Positions 39,442 to 50,929 of a DNA stretch of 64,000 nucleotides are shown here, in pieces. Both the position numbers and the translations under genes were made by a program. The stretch's first letter is position 1; each line of letters starts with the position of its first letter. Below the pieces are notes generated by a model. That model was given only the letters and a program-made list of their open reading frames with translations, did not search any database and was not told the DNA's origin. Source of the stretch: Atopsyche davidsoni (taxonomy: Eukaryota > Arthropoda > Insecta > Trichoptera > Hydrobiosidae); NCBI GenBank assembly GCA_022113835.1, contig JAILWY010000029.1:5424001-5488000 (forward strand), given 5' to 3'.

Positions 39442-39657
39442 CTGGTCTCCGTCGATGGGCCTCGAAGATAGTGATCTCTCACGCTCCAACGCATCGTCAA
39501 GATTGATTTTTTCAATTTTAATTTCAACATAATTGAGGGCTTCTTGGTATGACGCCTCTTCGCTTTGGACGTCATCTGCTTCGTGTTTAACGGAGAACGA
39601 GCGGCAAAGTGTAGGTTCACTGCAATCTGGGATTTCAGTTTTGATATTGATGTCCAT
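39442..39657 (-). pseudogene. Orphan first exon of a fourth module-C2H2 gene (E)
   Basis: The minus strand encodes 72 codons from ATG 39655-39657 (MDINIKTEIPD) to GDQ, with an intact donor (GACCAG|GTAAAA) in phase 0, exactly like exon 1 of genes B, C and D. It carries psi-K-x-E motifs IKTE, VKHE and IKIE, and the shared ALERE..LSSRP ending. No finger exon in this orientation follows between 34.8 and 39.4 kb; the space holds a piggyBac relic and a LINE. It could be a stranded duplicate or a short module-only gene. Confidence 0.65.
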
Positions 39658-40215
39658 TTGGCTGCAGCTAGCGACTCGTTTATTTGAAAACATCTAGGAT
39701 GGCGAATCGAGAATATAATAATCTAATGTTAATGTAACACGTTATGAAGAATAATACACAAATGTCGTCTGTCTCAGATATTGATAAAAATTGTAACAAA
39801 TATGCAAAATATAGATTATCGACAACTGTCCGAACTCTCAACGTGTTTATAACTTTCCCTGATTGTAACAAAACAATTTCGAAATTTCTGCTTACCGGCG
39901 TACTAAAAATAATGTATTGCTAGCAGAAAAAAATAGTAATATATATATATATTTCCTGTCACTAAAATTTAAATATTAAAATAAACATTTTCCCAGACAA
40001 AGCAGTGTTTTATTATAAATGTTGATTAATTAGATCGTTCCTCTACAGATACGTAAAATGTCGTAAATATTGAAACAGAAGCAAATTGTCAACTTTTTTA
40101 AATTTTTTTTTTTATTTTAAGTGCTGGCAACACTTTCCAGTAATGACAATTGACAGACTGAAGACAAATAATAACACAATTGCAGATTGTTTGTAGATTA
40201 AATATCCACAAGAAA
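39658..40215. promoter_or_regulatory. Spacer between orphan exon E and the THAP gene
   Basis: AT-rich with a short AT dinucleotide run near 39940. TGGCAACA at 40125-40132 lies 91 bases before the THAP ATG and may belong to its promoter. Confidence 0.35.
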
Positions 40216-40908
40216 ATGGTCAGCTGTGCCGTCGAGTCTTGTAAAAACAATAAAAAAAATTCTTTCAAGGAGTATGGAATTACATTTCACAAGTAAATCA
40301 TAAATTGTAGCTAGTTATTGCTAAAGCGCGGCAAAAGTCCCGCGAGTCCTGTAGTATTATATAAAACAATTTGCTGAGCCAGATCTGTATGAACCATGTC
40401 TCTATAATCTACTTCTATATTTCTGAACAACTCTTAAGCAATAAAATAAATACGGTTAAGAAATTAATGAAATATAAGCTCTCTGCGAGCAACAATCAGA
40501 CTTATTGCTTGTCTCCCTATAAGCCCACCAGCTGCAGATCTCGGTTGCCTTGGCAAGAAACTTGATCATATAGTCCGCCACTCTCATGAATAATATTGTG
40601 GCGCATGGTCAAAAGCTTACAGTATACGTGCGATACAGCAAACAATCTGTGTCAGCGAGTTCATCTTTTGTTTCAGATTTCCCAGAAAGCCTGCTCTCCG
40701 AGAGTTGTGGAAGAAAAGTATCAGACGACCTTCCTGGGAACCGACCGCACAGAGTGTGGTGTGCTCCTGACACTTCGATCGGGATAGTTTTATTGTAACA
40801 TTTGGCGGACTAGTTAAGCTGAAAATGGATTCCGTTCCATCGATTGATTTGGCGACAGAGTTGTCTCCGAGCCTGTCTTCTTCGTCCGACTGTGAATTGG
40901 AGCTTTAA
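40216..40908 (+). pseudogene. THAP-domain gene, two exons, with in-frame TGA
   Basis: THAP domains are C2CH zinc-coordinating DNA-binding modules. Exon 1 is 40216-40292 (MVSCAVESCKNNKKNSFKEY then GITFH, donor CACAA|GTAAAT, phase 2). Exon 2 is 40677-40908 (acceptor TTTCAG). The joined frame continues KFPRKPALRELWKKSIRR and SVVCS, then TGA at 40768-40770, then HFDRDSF, GGLVKLKMDSVPSI and a short Ser/Asp-rich end with TAA 40906-40908. The TGA sits between the third Cys and the His of C2CH, where THAP proteins usually have Lys. Both splice sites and all ligands remain intact around it. Either a young pseudogene, a sequencing error, or readthrough; pseudogene is the default. Confidence 0.75.
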
Positions 40909-43477
40909 GACAATCTAAAACAGAGAAGATGTGTAAATGTTGCTTCTTATTTAAAAAAAAACGTAATTAAATTTTGTCACAAAAGAACAAGCAAGCTGAA
41001 AACTTGAAAACTTTATTACTACAGTTAAAAAGCAAAACAAGCTGCGTAATTTGTGATAATCCAGTTGTTATTTAATTTGAAATTACATATGTTCCAGGAT
41101 TTTAAGTAATGAACGATGCATTCAGGTCAGATTTCTTGAAAACAAGGCGCAGATTTTCATATCAAAGAGAGCACAGTTTTTTTAAAAGCCTTTGACCGAT
41201 TGAAAATCTCATATTTAAATTAACTCATCTGGCTAATAAGACCAAAACTGACGGATAACTACAAGGATTGATGCAAGGAGTAGAGTCCATGAATATTGAA
41301 AGATATTTTGACACAATCATGATGGTCATCTGCATATCTGCTTTGACAGATCCGTTAGATTTAATTCATGATAAAATCTTGATAAGCTCAGGACTTTATA
41401 GACCATGAGGCGTTGTTTAGAACATGAAGCCATTTGTACTAATGGCATTTGAGATTATGAATATCTGGACTTAAAATAATTTTTCTCCTAGTCTTTGAAA
41501 TAATTAGAGAGAGCCAGAGAGAGATTTAGAGTTATGCTGCAACGAAAATTTCTTATCGACGTCTAACCCTTTGTGAATATTAAGTACTTGTGTAAATATG
41601 AGTCCAGTTTAAGGACTTGCAACCCTCAAAATATGTTAAGAGTATTCTTTTATTAGATCGTAATGGTCACAACACACCTACTCAATTTCTGAAGATCGAT
41701 AAATGTAAATATATACTAAATATTAACCAAATCAAATATTGTTTTATTTTTAACCATAAATATATTTACTGTTACCAAAAATAAAATTGTTAAGACAATG
41801 CTCTGATTGGTAAGCAAAAAATTCTGACCAATCTGACTATAGCATTTCAAAGTCACTACCTCGTAAAGGTTGAATGTGGTATGGAGGCCGTACTAAAAGT
41901 AAACTATTAATGTTGATTGTTTTCATTTTATAAGGTGCGTCTGATGCTGTCTGTTCAGATGAAAATCTGATGGCCTACCAAAACATTACAATGCATAGTT
42001 TTAAGATACGTGAACTTTCTCCAGAGTTTGTTCGGCTTTTGATAATTTTTTTTAAGTAAAGGTAAACAAATTGAACAAATGATAAAATTTGTTTATATTG
42101 TTAAAATTACTTGGTGAAGTAAAGTGGCCAGTAAAAAGGTTCCCGTGGAACATCAGGCAATGCTACTATAATTAATATTCTTTGGCATGACTCACAATGT
42201 TTAAGTTACGGAAATAAAGAATGGATCTGCCGTCAGCAGTTCTTGAGATAACAGACCAGTTATTGTAAGCCATATTGCATGTTTGTTTGTGTATATTTTT
42301 AAATTTCTGTTATAATTAGTCAAAATTGTAAAACAATTTATAATACAAAAAAAAAAAAATTGTTTATTTTAAGACATTAAAAAAAATGCTTTTCTAAATG
42401 TTTTATAATTTAGTAACACGGATTTTTTCTTTGGAGAAAAATAATTTACTAAAGCCGCAACAATTACAATTATATCAAACACAATACAGACATATTTAAA
42501 ATTAGTATTTTTACAAAAATATCTCCATGTGACAAAAAAATGTTTCAAGTGTTATTGCTTTGTATTCAAACAAATCGATATAAATATGTTTGACACGCAT
42601 AACAGAAGGGAAGTGCATTACAAACAGATCAATAATCATTCAGTACACAACCATACACGGTTAATAGAAAAATAAAGGGCCATCTATTTGGTCTGGTACT
42701 ATTTTTATTGGTCGGCGATACAATTCCATATTCAAATGGGCGATTGAAATGTCAGGCCGGCGGGGTTGCCAGAGCGGAAAGTCTCTGTTCTGCCAAGCGT
42801 AGAGGCAGAGGCTCACTGTTTTTTTACTTTTCCCTATAGCAACATTCTCTGGCAGGTGCCGTAGGGACGTGAACAATGTGAAATGTAGAATATCGTTTTA
42901 TACACATTTGTATATTAAAAATATCAACATTGAAAAAAATAAGAAATTGTTCAGATTTTTTTTATTTTAAATATTAAGGTTTCACAATTTGAAGCAATAT
43001 AAAGTATTGTTTCGAGAAGCTCAATTGATTTGTATATGAAATAAAAACTTGAGTTAATTTGAAATAAAATACATGAGTGATTTTTCATGGAAAATGGAAT
43101 TCCATCAAGTGCTCTCTGTCAAAAAGATTGATTAGATAATTTTAAAGTTAAATGTTACATTCATCGATGAAAATGTCTATTTTTAAACAAAGGCTTTATT
43201 TGTTTACAAGTTTCAATAATTTCCTGCTTTTTAGTTACTATATGTATGTCAACTTCATGTGTCGTTACCGCCATCTATGAGTGAAACTGAAAACTTAATT
43301 ACGCACCTAGTATATTAGAACATGTTGCAAATAATGAATTCGACAATATCGAAAACCCATAATGCGGATGAATGAAAATTGTGCAATCCATAACTAAATT
43401 CCTTGTTATCCAAACATTTTGTAAATATTCTTTATGTTGCATAAAAAATGATTTCATATTTTTGTTTTGCAACGCTA
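40909..43477. other. Long AT-rich region with no supported gene
   Basis: About 2.6 kb. A lysine-rich stretch just after the THAP frame (about 40930-41050) could be eroded coiled coil of a longer THAP protein, but frames are broken. A reversed copy of the dispersed ATTTTTGACAGAG family lies at about 43070-43130. A GC-richer patch at 42740-42800 is unassigned. Confidence 0.35.
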
Positions 43478-43690
43478 TTCTTTAATGAATTCAATATTTT
43501 TGACAGAGAGTACTTGTTGGAATTCCATTTTAATATTTTTGAGTAAAATACTTGAGTGATTTTCCACATATTCGTTTTTATTTGTGACCGGTTTCGCATA
43601 CAAATAATATCTCAGTTTGATAATGCCAACGTGAAAGGTTGGCGAAACCGGTATTTTACTCAAAAATATTATTCTTTAATGGTTAATTTT
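43478..43690. repeat. Dispersed repeat copy with CCGGTTTCGC inverted ends
   Basis: Contains ATTTTTGACAGAGAGTACTT and TGGAATTCCATTTTAATATT, seen also near 400, 8270, 43100 (reversed), 50290 (reversed) and 59460. Its 3' part has GACCGGTTTCGC and, about 60 bases later, GGCGAAACCGGT, an inverted pair. A small non-autonomous mobile family is inferred. Confidence 0.6.
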
Positions 43691-43976
43691 TACTCTCATA
43701 CATTTTAAAGTAAATTGCATTTTTTATTTCCGAGTAACCGAAAACTCGTATTCTTTGATACTTTGTCAAACCTAGATAATATCGATCTGCCAAGCTAAAA
43801 TATCGATACTTTTTTGTGGAGCGCAGGGGCACACCCCTAGCCTCTCCCAGTCCATTTCTGTGTCGGCTTCGGCTCGGTCGCGTCCTCTCAGTTCTCGTTT
43901 CCCCGGTGTACATGTTTCGCGAGTGAAGTGATAAAGGAGCCCTGCAGTGCGCGCATGCTGGTGTAGCGGACACACA

Positions 43977-44063
43977 ATGGCTTTAGAAGGCGTCAACAGG
44001 GACGAGGGCGCGGAGACCACGGCAGAAGTGAAGACCAACGGCGCCGAGCGCCCCACCAAACAG
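43977..44063 (+). CDS. First coding exon of an unidentified gene (29 codons)
   Basis: ATG in good context (CACACAATGG) begins MALEGVNRDEGAETTAEVKT and continues NGAERPTKQ to a strong donor, CAG|GTAAGG, phase 0. Codon use is GC-rich against an AT-rich background, and the 5' flank (43820-43976) is also GC-rich, as expected of a 5' UTR. No downstream exon could be recognised in the remaining 20 kb, so a very long first intron is implied. The protein family is unknown; the peptide is hydrophilic and acidic, with no signal sequence. Confidence 0.6.
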
Positions 44064-45428
44064 GTAAGGGTGAACAGTGACCAGTGATCGAGTGTACACC
44101 CACCCAGAAAACCACAGAAAAACGTCAATTCGTATGGCAAATCCCGCCCTTTTTGCAACACGAAAAACGGAATAACAATCCACGAGCAGAATCCCGCGGT
44201 CATTGCGTTAATTTCACTGCAAATTCCTCGGCGGATAGCTCCGAGCGGATTCCAGATATTAACGCACAGATTAAACGGGAGTTGACCTATTTTTGGTGTT
44301 CCGCGTAGTCGCTATAATAAACACGTGAACATAAACATGACCTAATCGCGTGCCAGGTTTTCGAGTGCCCCGGAGTGTCGGGGAATGCACCGCAACTGTC
44401 ATGTTGTTGTGGACGCGAGCTGGCGTGCCGCGCGTCGCCAGGACTCGGGCGAATATTGCACGTTACATAATTTGACCGGCGATGGGAAAGTGTCAAAACA
44501 CTCGATCACAAGTCGACGATTGATCTGTCCACACGTGTCTTTTGTATAACAACACCGCCGAGGGAGGCGTTCGGAATCGATCAGCCGAGCGACATTGCGA
44601 TGTTTTATCCGGACGCGCTTTGTATGTAACTGCCGTTTTGGGTTTTATATATTTATTTATTTTGTATGCGCAGTGCATTGTCGGCAAAGTTTACGTCATA
44701 GATACACATAATGATTTAAGATTATTGAATGAACGATTCTCATTGTGCGCTTCGAGCCGAGTTTCAAGGACGACCTCCCATCGGTTCATCATCGCGGTTG
44801 TGTGTGTGTTTTTTTTTTTTTTTTTTTTATCGAACTCACCTCGGTTGCTCCAATTTCGATGTCCGCCGGCCATCGCGAATGCGATCGTGTAAACAACGCG
44901 ATGTATAAATATAAATGCCGTAATCGGGTCTGATTGCCCGGCACACGGCTGCGGCGAGGCTCGCGTCGCGTGAACTCCATGTTGGATTATACATAAAGGA
45001 GCTGTCAAACGACACGAGTGTTCCAAGTTTGAAATGCCGAAACTTTGGACACAATGTTGCAAACATGTAATGACACAAAGTTTACCAAAATAAATGTCAA
45101 ATGTTTTTTTTTTTATCAGGTTTTCCTGCCGGCCGTGAATTAGACATTGCGCAATATTATAAATTCAAATGTTTTTTTATTTAATTATGAATATTCATGA
45201 GTGGAAAGGTGATGTCATACCGAAATAGTATCAACCGATATGTTTTCTCGGTGCTCTCTGTTGATCGAATGAATAATAAATAAGCAGTTTTCAATACGTT
45301 TTGAGAAATGGGTCATTTTTTTTTTACCCACTCGCACAGGACAAGATGTCTGTACAATGAAAGGATAAGCCACGCTTCTACTGAATTGTTAATTGAAAAT
45401 AATAATAATAACAAATAGCTATTGTAAC
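44064..45428. other. Start of the presumed long intron
   Basis: No exon seen. Bases 44064-45060 are less AT-rich than the following DNA and could hold regulatory elements. A poly-T run at 44810-44828 is low-complexity. Confidence 0.4.
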
Positions 45429-45588
45429 CAGTGTTTTTCAACCTGTGGGTCGCGATGCCTTATTCGGGGGGGGTCTCGAGTAAAAGAAAAAGACAATTGT
45501 TTGTAGTTAAAACAGTTTGACTAGGGGGTCGCCAAAGCTGTTAAGCTTACAAAGTGGTCGCGTATTCAAAAAAGGTTGAAAAACACTG
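45429..45588. mobile_element. hAT-type MITE (160 bp)
   Basis: Perfect 16-bp terminal inverted repeats CAGTGTTTTTCAACCT at both ends. The interior reads GTGGGTCGCGATG and ends AGTGGTCGCG, typical of ZBED-like hAT MITEs. A clean 8-bp target duplication is not visible. Confidence 0.75.
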
Positions 45589-47187
45589 CTGTAGACAATA
45601 AAAACAACGAGCAAGTGGGCAAAGTTTGCGGTCGATGTCAACAAGATAATATCAAAATGGCATCAAACTGACTCAATATTGGCATGTCGACTTGTCGGGT
45701 GCAACAAGATCCATAAAATGCCTGCCCAACCAGCATCTTTGATCTCGCCAAGTTCGCGTTTTATCGCCGGCGTTCTGAATAAACATATCGTCAAATTATA
45801 AACGCCGGTCAACGTTTCGCATGTGGATCTTTCAGACGTTTGCAAGTGTTTTGTGGATTTTTTTCTAGAAACTTCTCAAGGACTTCGAGTTGTCTATTTT
45901 GAGTTATGCGTATTCGGCGAAGTGCGGCTGCAAACTGGAAACCATTGCAAGTCTGCGCTCCGCGATGTTTACGATGTAAAATTTTGTGCAAGGCCAAACG
46001 AATAACGCTTTTTGGGAAAGATAATCACGCGAAAAGAAGCTAGATAAATGACACCGCTGTTTTTTTTATTTATATTTTGTCCACCGGCTTCAAGGTTGAT
46101 ATTAGATATATATAAACATGTATTGCATATAATAAAATACACATTCTGAAAATTCTATTTATCAGTATAATGAGACTATTATTTTGAATTCTCACAAAAT
46201 AATCGCAGGATAGCGTTAAAGATACGATTAGGGGCCTTATAAAAAAAAATCTATTTTTAAGATGAGAGTCATGCGATTTATAAATAAACAGTTCCGTCGT
46301 CGGCTTTCTGAACGCTTGATTAATCTGAACGGTGATTAAGTGGTACAATACACGTCATTTCTCTAATAATATAACTTCATTTTAAATCAAACTATTAAAA
46401 TAATAATCAACGCTCTATGCGATATGTGATTGATTTAACAGCTTGATAGTCGCCGTTCATAACAATCAGTCTGTCGGAAATTGAGTCTGATTTACTAATT
46501 TCCAAACATTGTTGACGCAGGCTGTTGCATTGTTTATGGCAGAGTGTATTTCAGGAATCCCCTATAAACGAACGGGGTGAAAAATCTGACAGGGTGAGAA
46601 AAACAGACTGCAATAAAATTATGCTCCATTCAAACTTTTAATAACCGGATAAGTTGAAGAATAGTCTATTGGGAATTTTATAAGGACAAAATGCAAAATA
46701 ATATTTTGTTTTTAATTTATATAATTATATATTTCAACACTGTCTATCGGTCCTGCTGTCAAACACGTTATTCTAAGAAATTTTAGAAGGCATTAGAAAT
46801 CACCGTCTGTCTGATCACAAATTTGCGCGCGCTGATATCCGATCGCGCGAATCGAACACGCGACGAATTGATATGCCAGTATGCAATATCCAACTTAAAA
46901 AAATAATTAGTTAATTTTGAACATACACGTAAAAGTTATTTGCTAAATCAAAATCCCGTAAGCTTCCCACCGGGACGGTCGCCCCTCTTTGCACATCATA
47001 TTTTTGTTGAATGTTAAATTTCGTTGGTTTCGGGCTTTGGAACGGGTGCGTGTATGTATGTCGTTATTTTTTGTTCGCCGATGTCACAATAGTGGATGTG
47101 ATGTCATTGATACGGCAACACTACACCAGAAGTAACCAAAGACAATAAACTATTATGCGCGCGGTGACTGCGCCGGGAGTCCGGGGC
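45589..47187. other. Presumed intronic AT-rich DNA
   Basis: No coding or mobile feature that I can support. Confidence 0.4.
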
Positions 47188-48170
47188 GTAGGGATGGGAA
47201 ACGCGGCCTAATTAATTATATCGACCGCGTCGATTTAATTATTTTTTTGTGTATTAATTGTGTTATTCGCAATTTAATCTTTCTTACTAGGAAAAACAAG
47301 AATAAAACGTGTTTTGCTTTCAATTATCCGAATTTAAATTCGTGACGACAATGCTTCGAATATACGTAGCTTTACTTAGCGATACTTAGTTTCATATGCA
47401 TTAGGTAGTCGCAATGCGTTATTAAAATTCAAATTAATGTATCATAGTTTATTAAATAAATTTGTCATGCCACTGTACTATTAAAACGGTAATTGTGCTT
47501 GACAAATCTGCGTCATTTAAGCGAGGCTTTTTACATATAAATTAGTTTAATACAATATTGATAATTATTTATCGTCAGTGTTGACACTCAAGTGACACCT
47601 GTCACGTAGTTTCCTCGTTTGATTTGTCAAGTATATTTATCAATTTAATGTTCTTTATTAAGTCATTGTGCTTCCAATCTTTTATATCAATACATTAAGA
47701 TATTGCAATATATTGAACCGTGCCGATGGAAAACTTTATTTAGTATACAATCAAGTTATATAAAAATAATTAAATAAATAAAAAAAAAATTTAAAAATAT
47801 TTTATCATTATAATTGCGATAATCGTGATTTCAACGGAATTTAAAAATGACTCATTGATTTTTTTTCTTTATCCATTGAATAATCAAGATACTTTTTTAA
47901 AACGTTCCGCTGGTGTATTGTTGTATTAAAATGTTTTCAATTTAAAATTTATCAACAGCTCTACGAATTATATGATATTTCGTTCATTTTTATTTTTCTC
48001 AGAGACAGAGCTTCAGAATACATTTTAACCGAAGATGGAAACCCTCGATCAATTAAAAATTATTATATTGTGCACATAGCTTGCTGCGGTCAAAATAATC
48101 GACCTGTCGATGGTCGATCGATTACCGTTGTTTTTCTTCGTATATTTTCCGGATTTTTTGCATCCCTAGC
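47188..48170. mobile_element. Possible hAT-like element with TAGGGATG ends
   Basis: Starts TAGGGATGGGAAAC and ends TTTTGCATCCCTA, short inverted termini. Subterminal CGATCGA-rich stretches occur at both ends (ATATCGACCGCGTCGAT and GTCGATGGTCGATCGAT). No target duplication identified, so the boundaries are tentative. Confidence 0.4.
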
Positions 48171-48860
48171 GGGTGTTTAGTATTCTGTAATCGGCCGGCG
48201 CCGTCGGTCATTCGATTATGATTTAGTAATAAATAATATTATTACACATATTGGGAACTGAGTGTTTACTGCGTCCCCTCCCCGGGATGCCTGCACGCGA
48301 TGCAAATCACTTGTCCTCCGTTTCGGATATTCTCTCTGGTTTTGAACCATTGTTGTGTGATGTCATGGTGCGCTTTTTGTAACGATAATAAAACATTGAA
48401 AGTGGAGCAAGACGAGACTATGACGTCAACTAATCGTGGCTCGCGTAGACCCGTTTTTAATAAACCACTGCATACTATGGACGATGCTTTGCGGTACAAC
48501 TGTACATTCTCTAAACCAAGTAAAAGTTATTAAAGCTCAGCATTCCAATACGACTTATTTTCGAATATTTACCAGGAAAATGCTTTCAGTTGCCTCTCAT
48601 AGCACGTTTGTCATTGATGTCCGGTTCGAATGACAGAAAATCTGTGTTTTCCGTGCATATAGCAAGTATTAGAGAAATACAGCCGCATCAGCTCTAAACG
48701 GGAACAACAGCTTGCCAACGTGTCTCTTTCCTTGGATGCCTCTCGCAAGTGGAATAAATCAATAAAACACATCACGGCAGATAGTTTCTTAGCTTACAAT
48801 GTTTATATTATACATACTAAAAAATAAAAACTTTTTTTATGTAGTAAATTATATACATAT
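48171..48860. other. Presumed intronic DNA
   Basis: Contains a 77-codon plus-strand open frame (48300-48533) without recognisable domain or splice support; left unannotated as a gene. Confidence 0.35.
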
Positions 48861-49085
48861 TTTGGATTGGACGTCAATCAGATGCGTATTTATTACCCAT
48901 TACGGGTTTATTATATTATTACTAATATTGGTTGGCCTGGGCACATTGGTTCATATGTAGAGTATGATTGTTAAAAATTCTCGATAAACGGAAGTGATTC
49001 GTTAGTACAAGGGTCAGTACACCGGCCATGTAAGCCAGGGGATGTGGGTTCAAATCCCACACAAATCACGATGATATTTTTAATC
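48861..49085 (+). mobile_element. Composite repeat: foldback arm plus tRNA-SINE, copy 2
   Basis: Begins with GGATTGGACGTCAATCAG and ACCCATTACGGGTTTATTA (one arm plus spacer of the 1972-2071 palindrome). It runs into TTCTCGATAAACGGAAGTGA, GTAAGCCAGGGGATGTGGG and the B box GGGTTCAAATCCC, as in copy 1. Confidence 0.7.
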
Positions 49086-49509
49086 AATTTATGATTCACC
49101 CGTGAAACGAATGAAAAAATCTGTCCCATCAAACAGCAGCATTTTAGAGTTACTACCGTAGATAAAGAAATCAATAGTTTTTTTTTTTAACTGTGTAATG
49201 CAGTTGTTCGTCAAATCATGGCTAAACAGTTTTGATGTCTTGCCATACCTCGATCTGATGATTGTAATAAGCCGCGGTTTCCTTGGCCAGGTCTGGCAGT
49301 GCGCGGCGGCGTGACCTTGGGGCGCATCTCCCGATCTGATGCCGTATGCATATTCATGACGCCGGGGCGTCTTCTTTGTCGGCTCCGTGACGTCATCCAT
49401 CGCCGGTCGCGCTACACCTGAAGCCGTGCTCCGCCAGGTGTGACCTGGGCGCACAGGGCCTCAAAGATCCCCGCCGCATTTGTTGCCGTCCCCATCGGAT
49501 CATCTGGAA

Positions 49510-50191
49510 CAATGGCTCTCAAACTCTTTTGGCCCACGGACCCCATTTCATATCATAGTCAAAACTTGCCTACGGACCCTGTGTGAAAAACTACATAAAT
49601 TCATATTATAGACTAGTTGGTGCAAGTATCGACTCCGCATATGTTGCCGTCCCCGTTGGATCATCTGGAACAGTGGCTCTCAAACTCTTTTGGCCCACGG
49701 ACCCCATTTCATAGTCAACACTTGCCCACGGACCCTGGGTGAAAAACTACATAAATTCATATTATAGACTAGTTGGTGCAAGTATCGACTCCGCATATGT
49801 TGCCGTCCCCGTTGAATCATCTGGAACAGTGGCTCTCAAACTCTTTTGGCCCACGGACCCCCTTTCATAGTCAAACACTTGCCTACGGACCCTGGGTGAA
49901 AAACTACATAAATTCATATTATAGACTAGTTGGTGCAAGTATCGACTCTTATTACTTGTATTTTATGCACCTGTCTATATTTATTTTTACTTAGATCGTT
50001 AAAATCGCTAATAATGTATTAATTGTTATATATTTTAACTTCCATATAAATAAAAATGAGTCACAATTTTTTTATTTTATATTAAACCTTGCGCTAACCT
50101 AAGCCCTTGACGTTGTTCAGGGACCCCCAAATCGATTTTAATTTTCTAAGGACCCCTTGAATGATCCCAGGGACCACTTTGAGAAGCACTG
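49510..50191. mobile_element. hAT relic with triplicated 5' end
   Basis: Right terminus CTTTGAGAAGCACTG followed by ATCTAGAA (50192-50199). The left terminus (C)A(A/G)TGGCTCTCAAACTC, preceded by ATCTGGAA, occurs three times, starting at 49510, 49671 and 49827. Each unit (about 156-161 bp) includes the left 8-bp target sequence and the flank GCCGTCCCC, so the triplication postdates insertion. Confidence 0.75.
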
Positions 50192-50439
50192 ATCTAGAAT
50201 ATGTGACAGTCCCAGAATCACAATATCACCATGAACTTTTCATTCAAACATCCGTTTATAGTCCGTTTTATTGCATATTAAATTAGAATTCCACCTAGTC
50301 AAAAATATTGAATACTTAAGTGGGAATCATCAGAACGACACTTGGTGTGAGTTCCTTTGGGGGCAAAGTAGTAGGTCGTAAACCTCTCAATGGAGCTAAT
50401 TATTAACAAGATTAATACAAAAATGATTATGTTTTATTT

Positions 50440-50760
50440 TTTAGATTGAACGACATTACGGGTTTATTATATTATTACTAATATGATTAGGCACAATTAG
50501 TTCATACATAGAAGACGATTTAAAGAAACTCACAGAAAAATATCATCGTGATTTGTGTGAAATATCTGTTGGCCTGGGCGCATTGGTTCATATGTAGAGT
50601 ATGATTGTTAAAAATTCTCGATAAACGGAAGTGATTCGTTAGTACAAGGGTTAGTACACCGGCCATGTAAGCCAGGGGATGTGGCTTTATATTATATTTT
50701 TCTCAGAGTTTCTTTAAATCATCTTCTATGTATGAACTAATGTGCCTAATCATATTAGTA
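50440..50760 (+). mobile_element. Composite repeat: arm remnant plus tRNA-SINE, copy 3 and flank
   Basis: TTTTAGATTGAACG then ACATTACGGGTTTATTA (an arm with an internal deletion), followed by GAAACTCACAG and the SINE block TTCTCGATAAACGGAAGTGA, ACACCGGCCATGTAAGCC. The B box is cut off after GATGTGG. The segment TATGAACTAATGTGCCTAAT appears on both sides in opposite orientation (about 50495 reversed, 50730 direct). Confidence 0.6.
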
Positions 50761-50929
50761 ATAATACAAAAATGATTCGCAATATAACTGCGAATTTGTA
50801 CAGAACGCCTACTCAACCAAGGCGAAAAGCCTACTAAAGTCCGTTGCAGTTCTGTCATATGATTTTGTTTTGAAAAAAAATTGCGCGTGACAAAAATCAA
50901 AGAGACAACTGTCGTCACTGTAAATGGTG

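Noticed and set aside
40768..40770. TGA in the THAP frame as a selenocysteine codon
   Set aside because: THAP proteins have Lys at this place and no SECIS-like structure was seen downstream; loss of function or sequence error is more likely.
48300..48533. 77-codon open frame as a gene
   Set aside because: No domain, no splice context, and similar open lengths on the opposite strand; within chance expectation.
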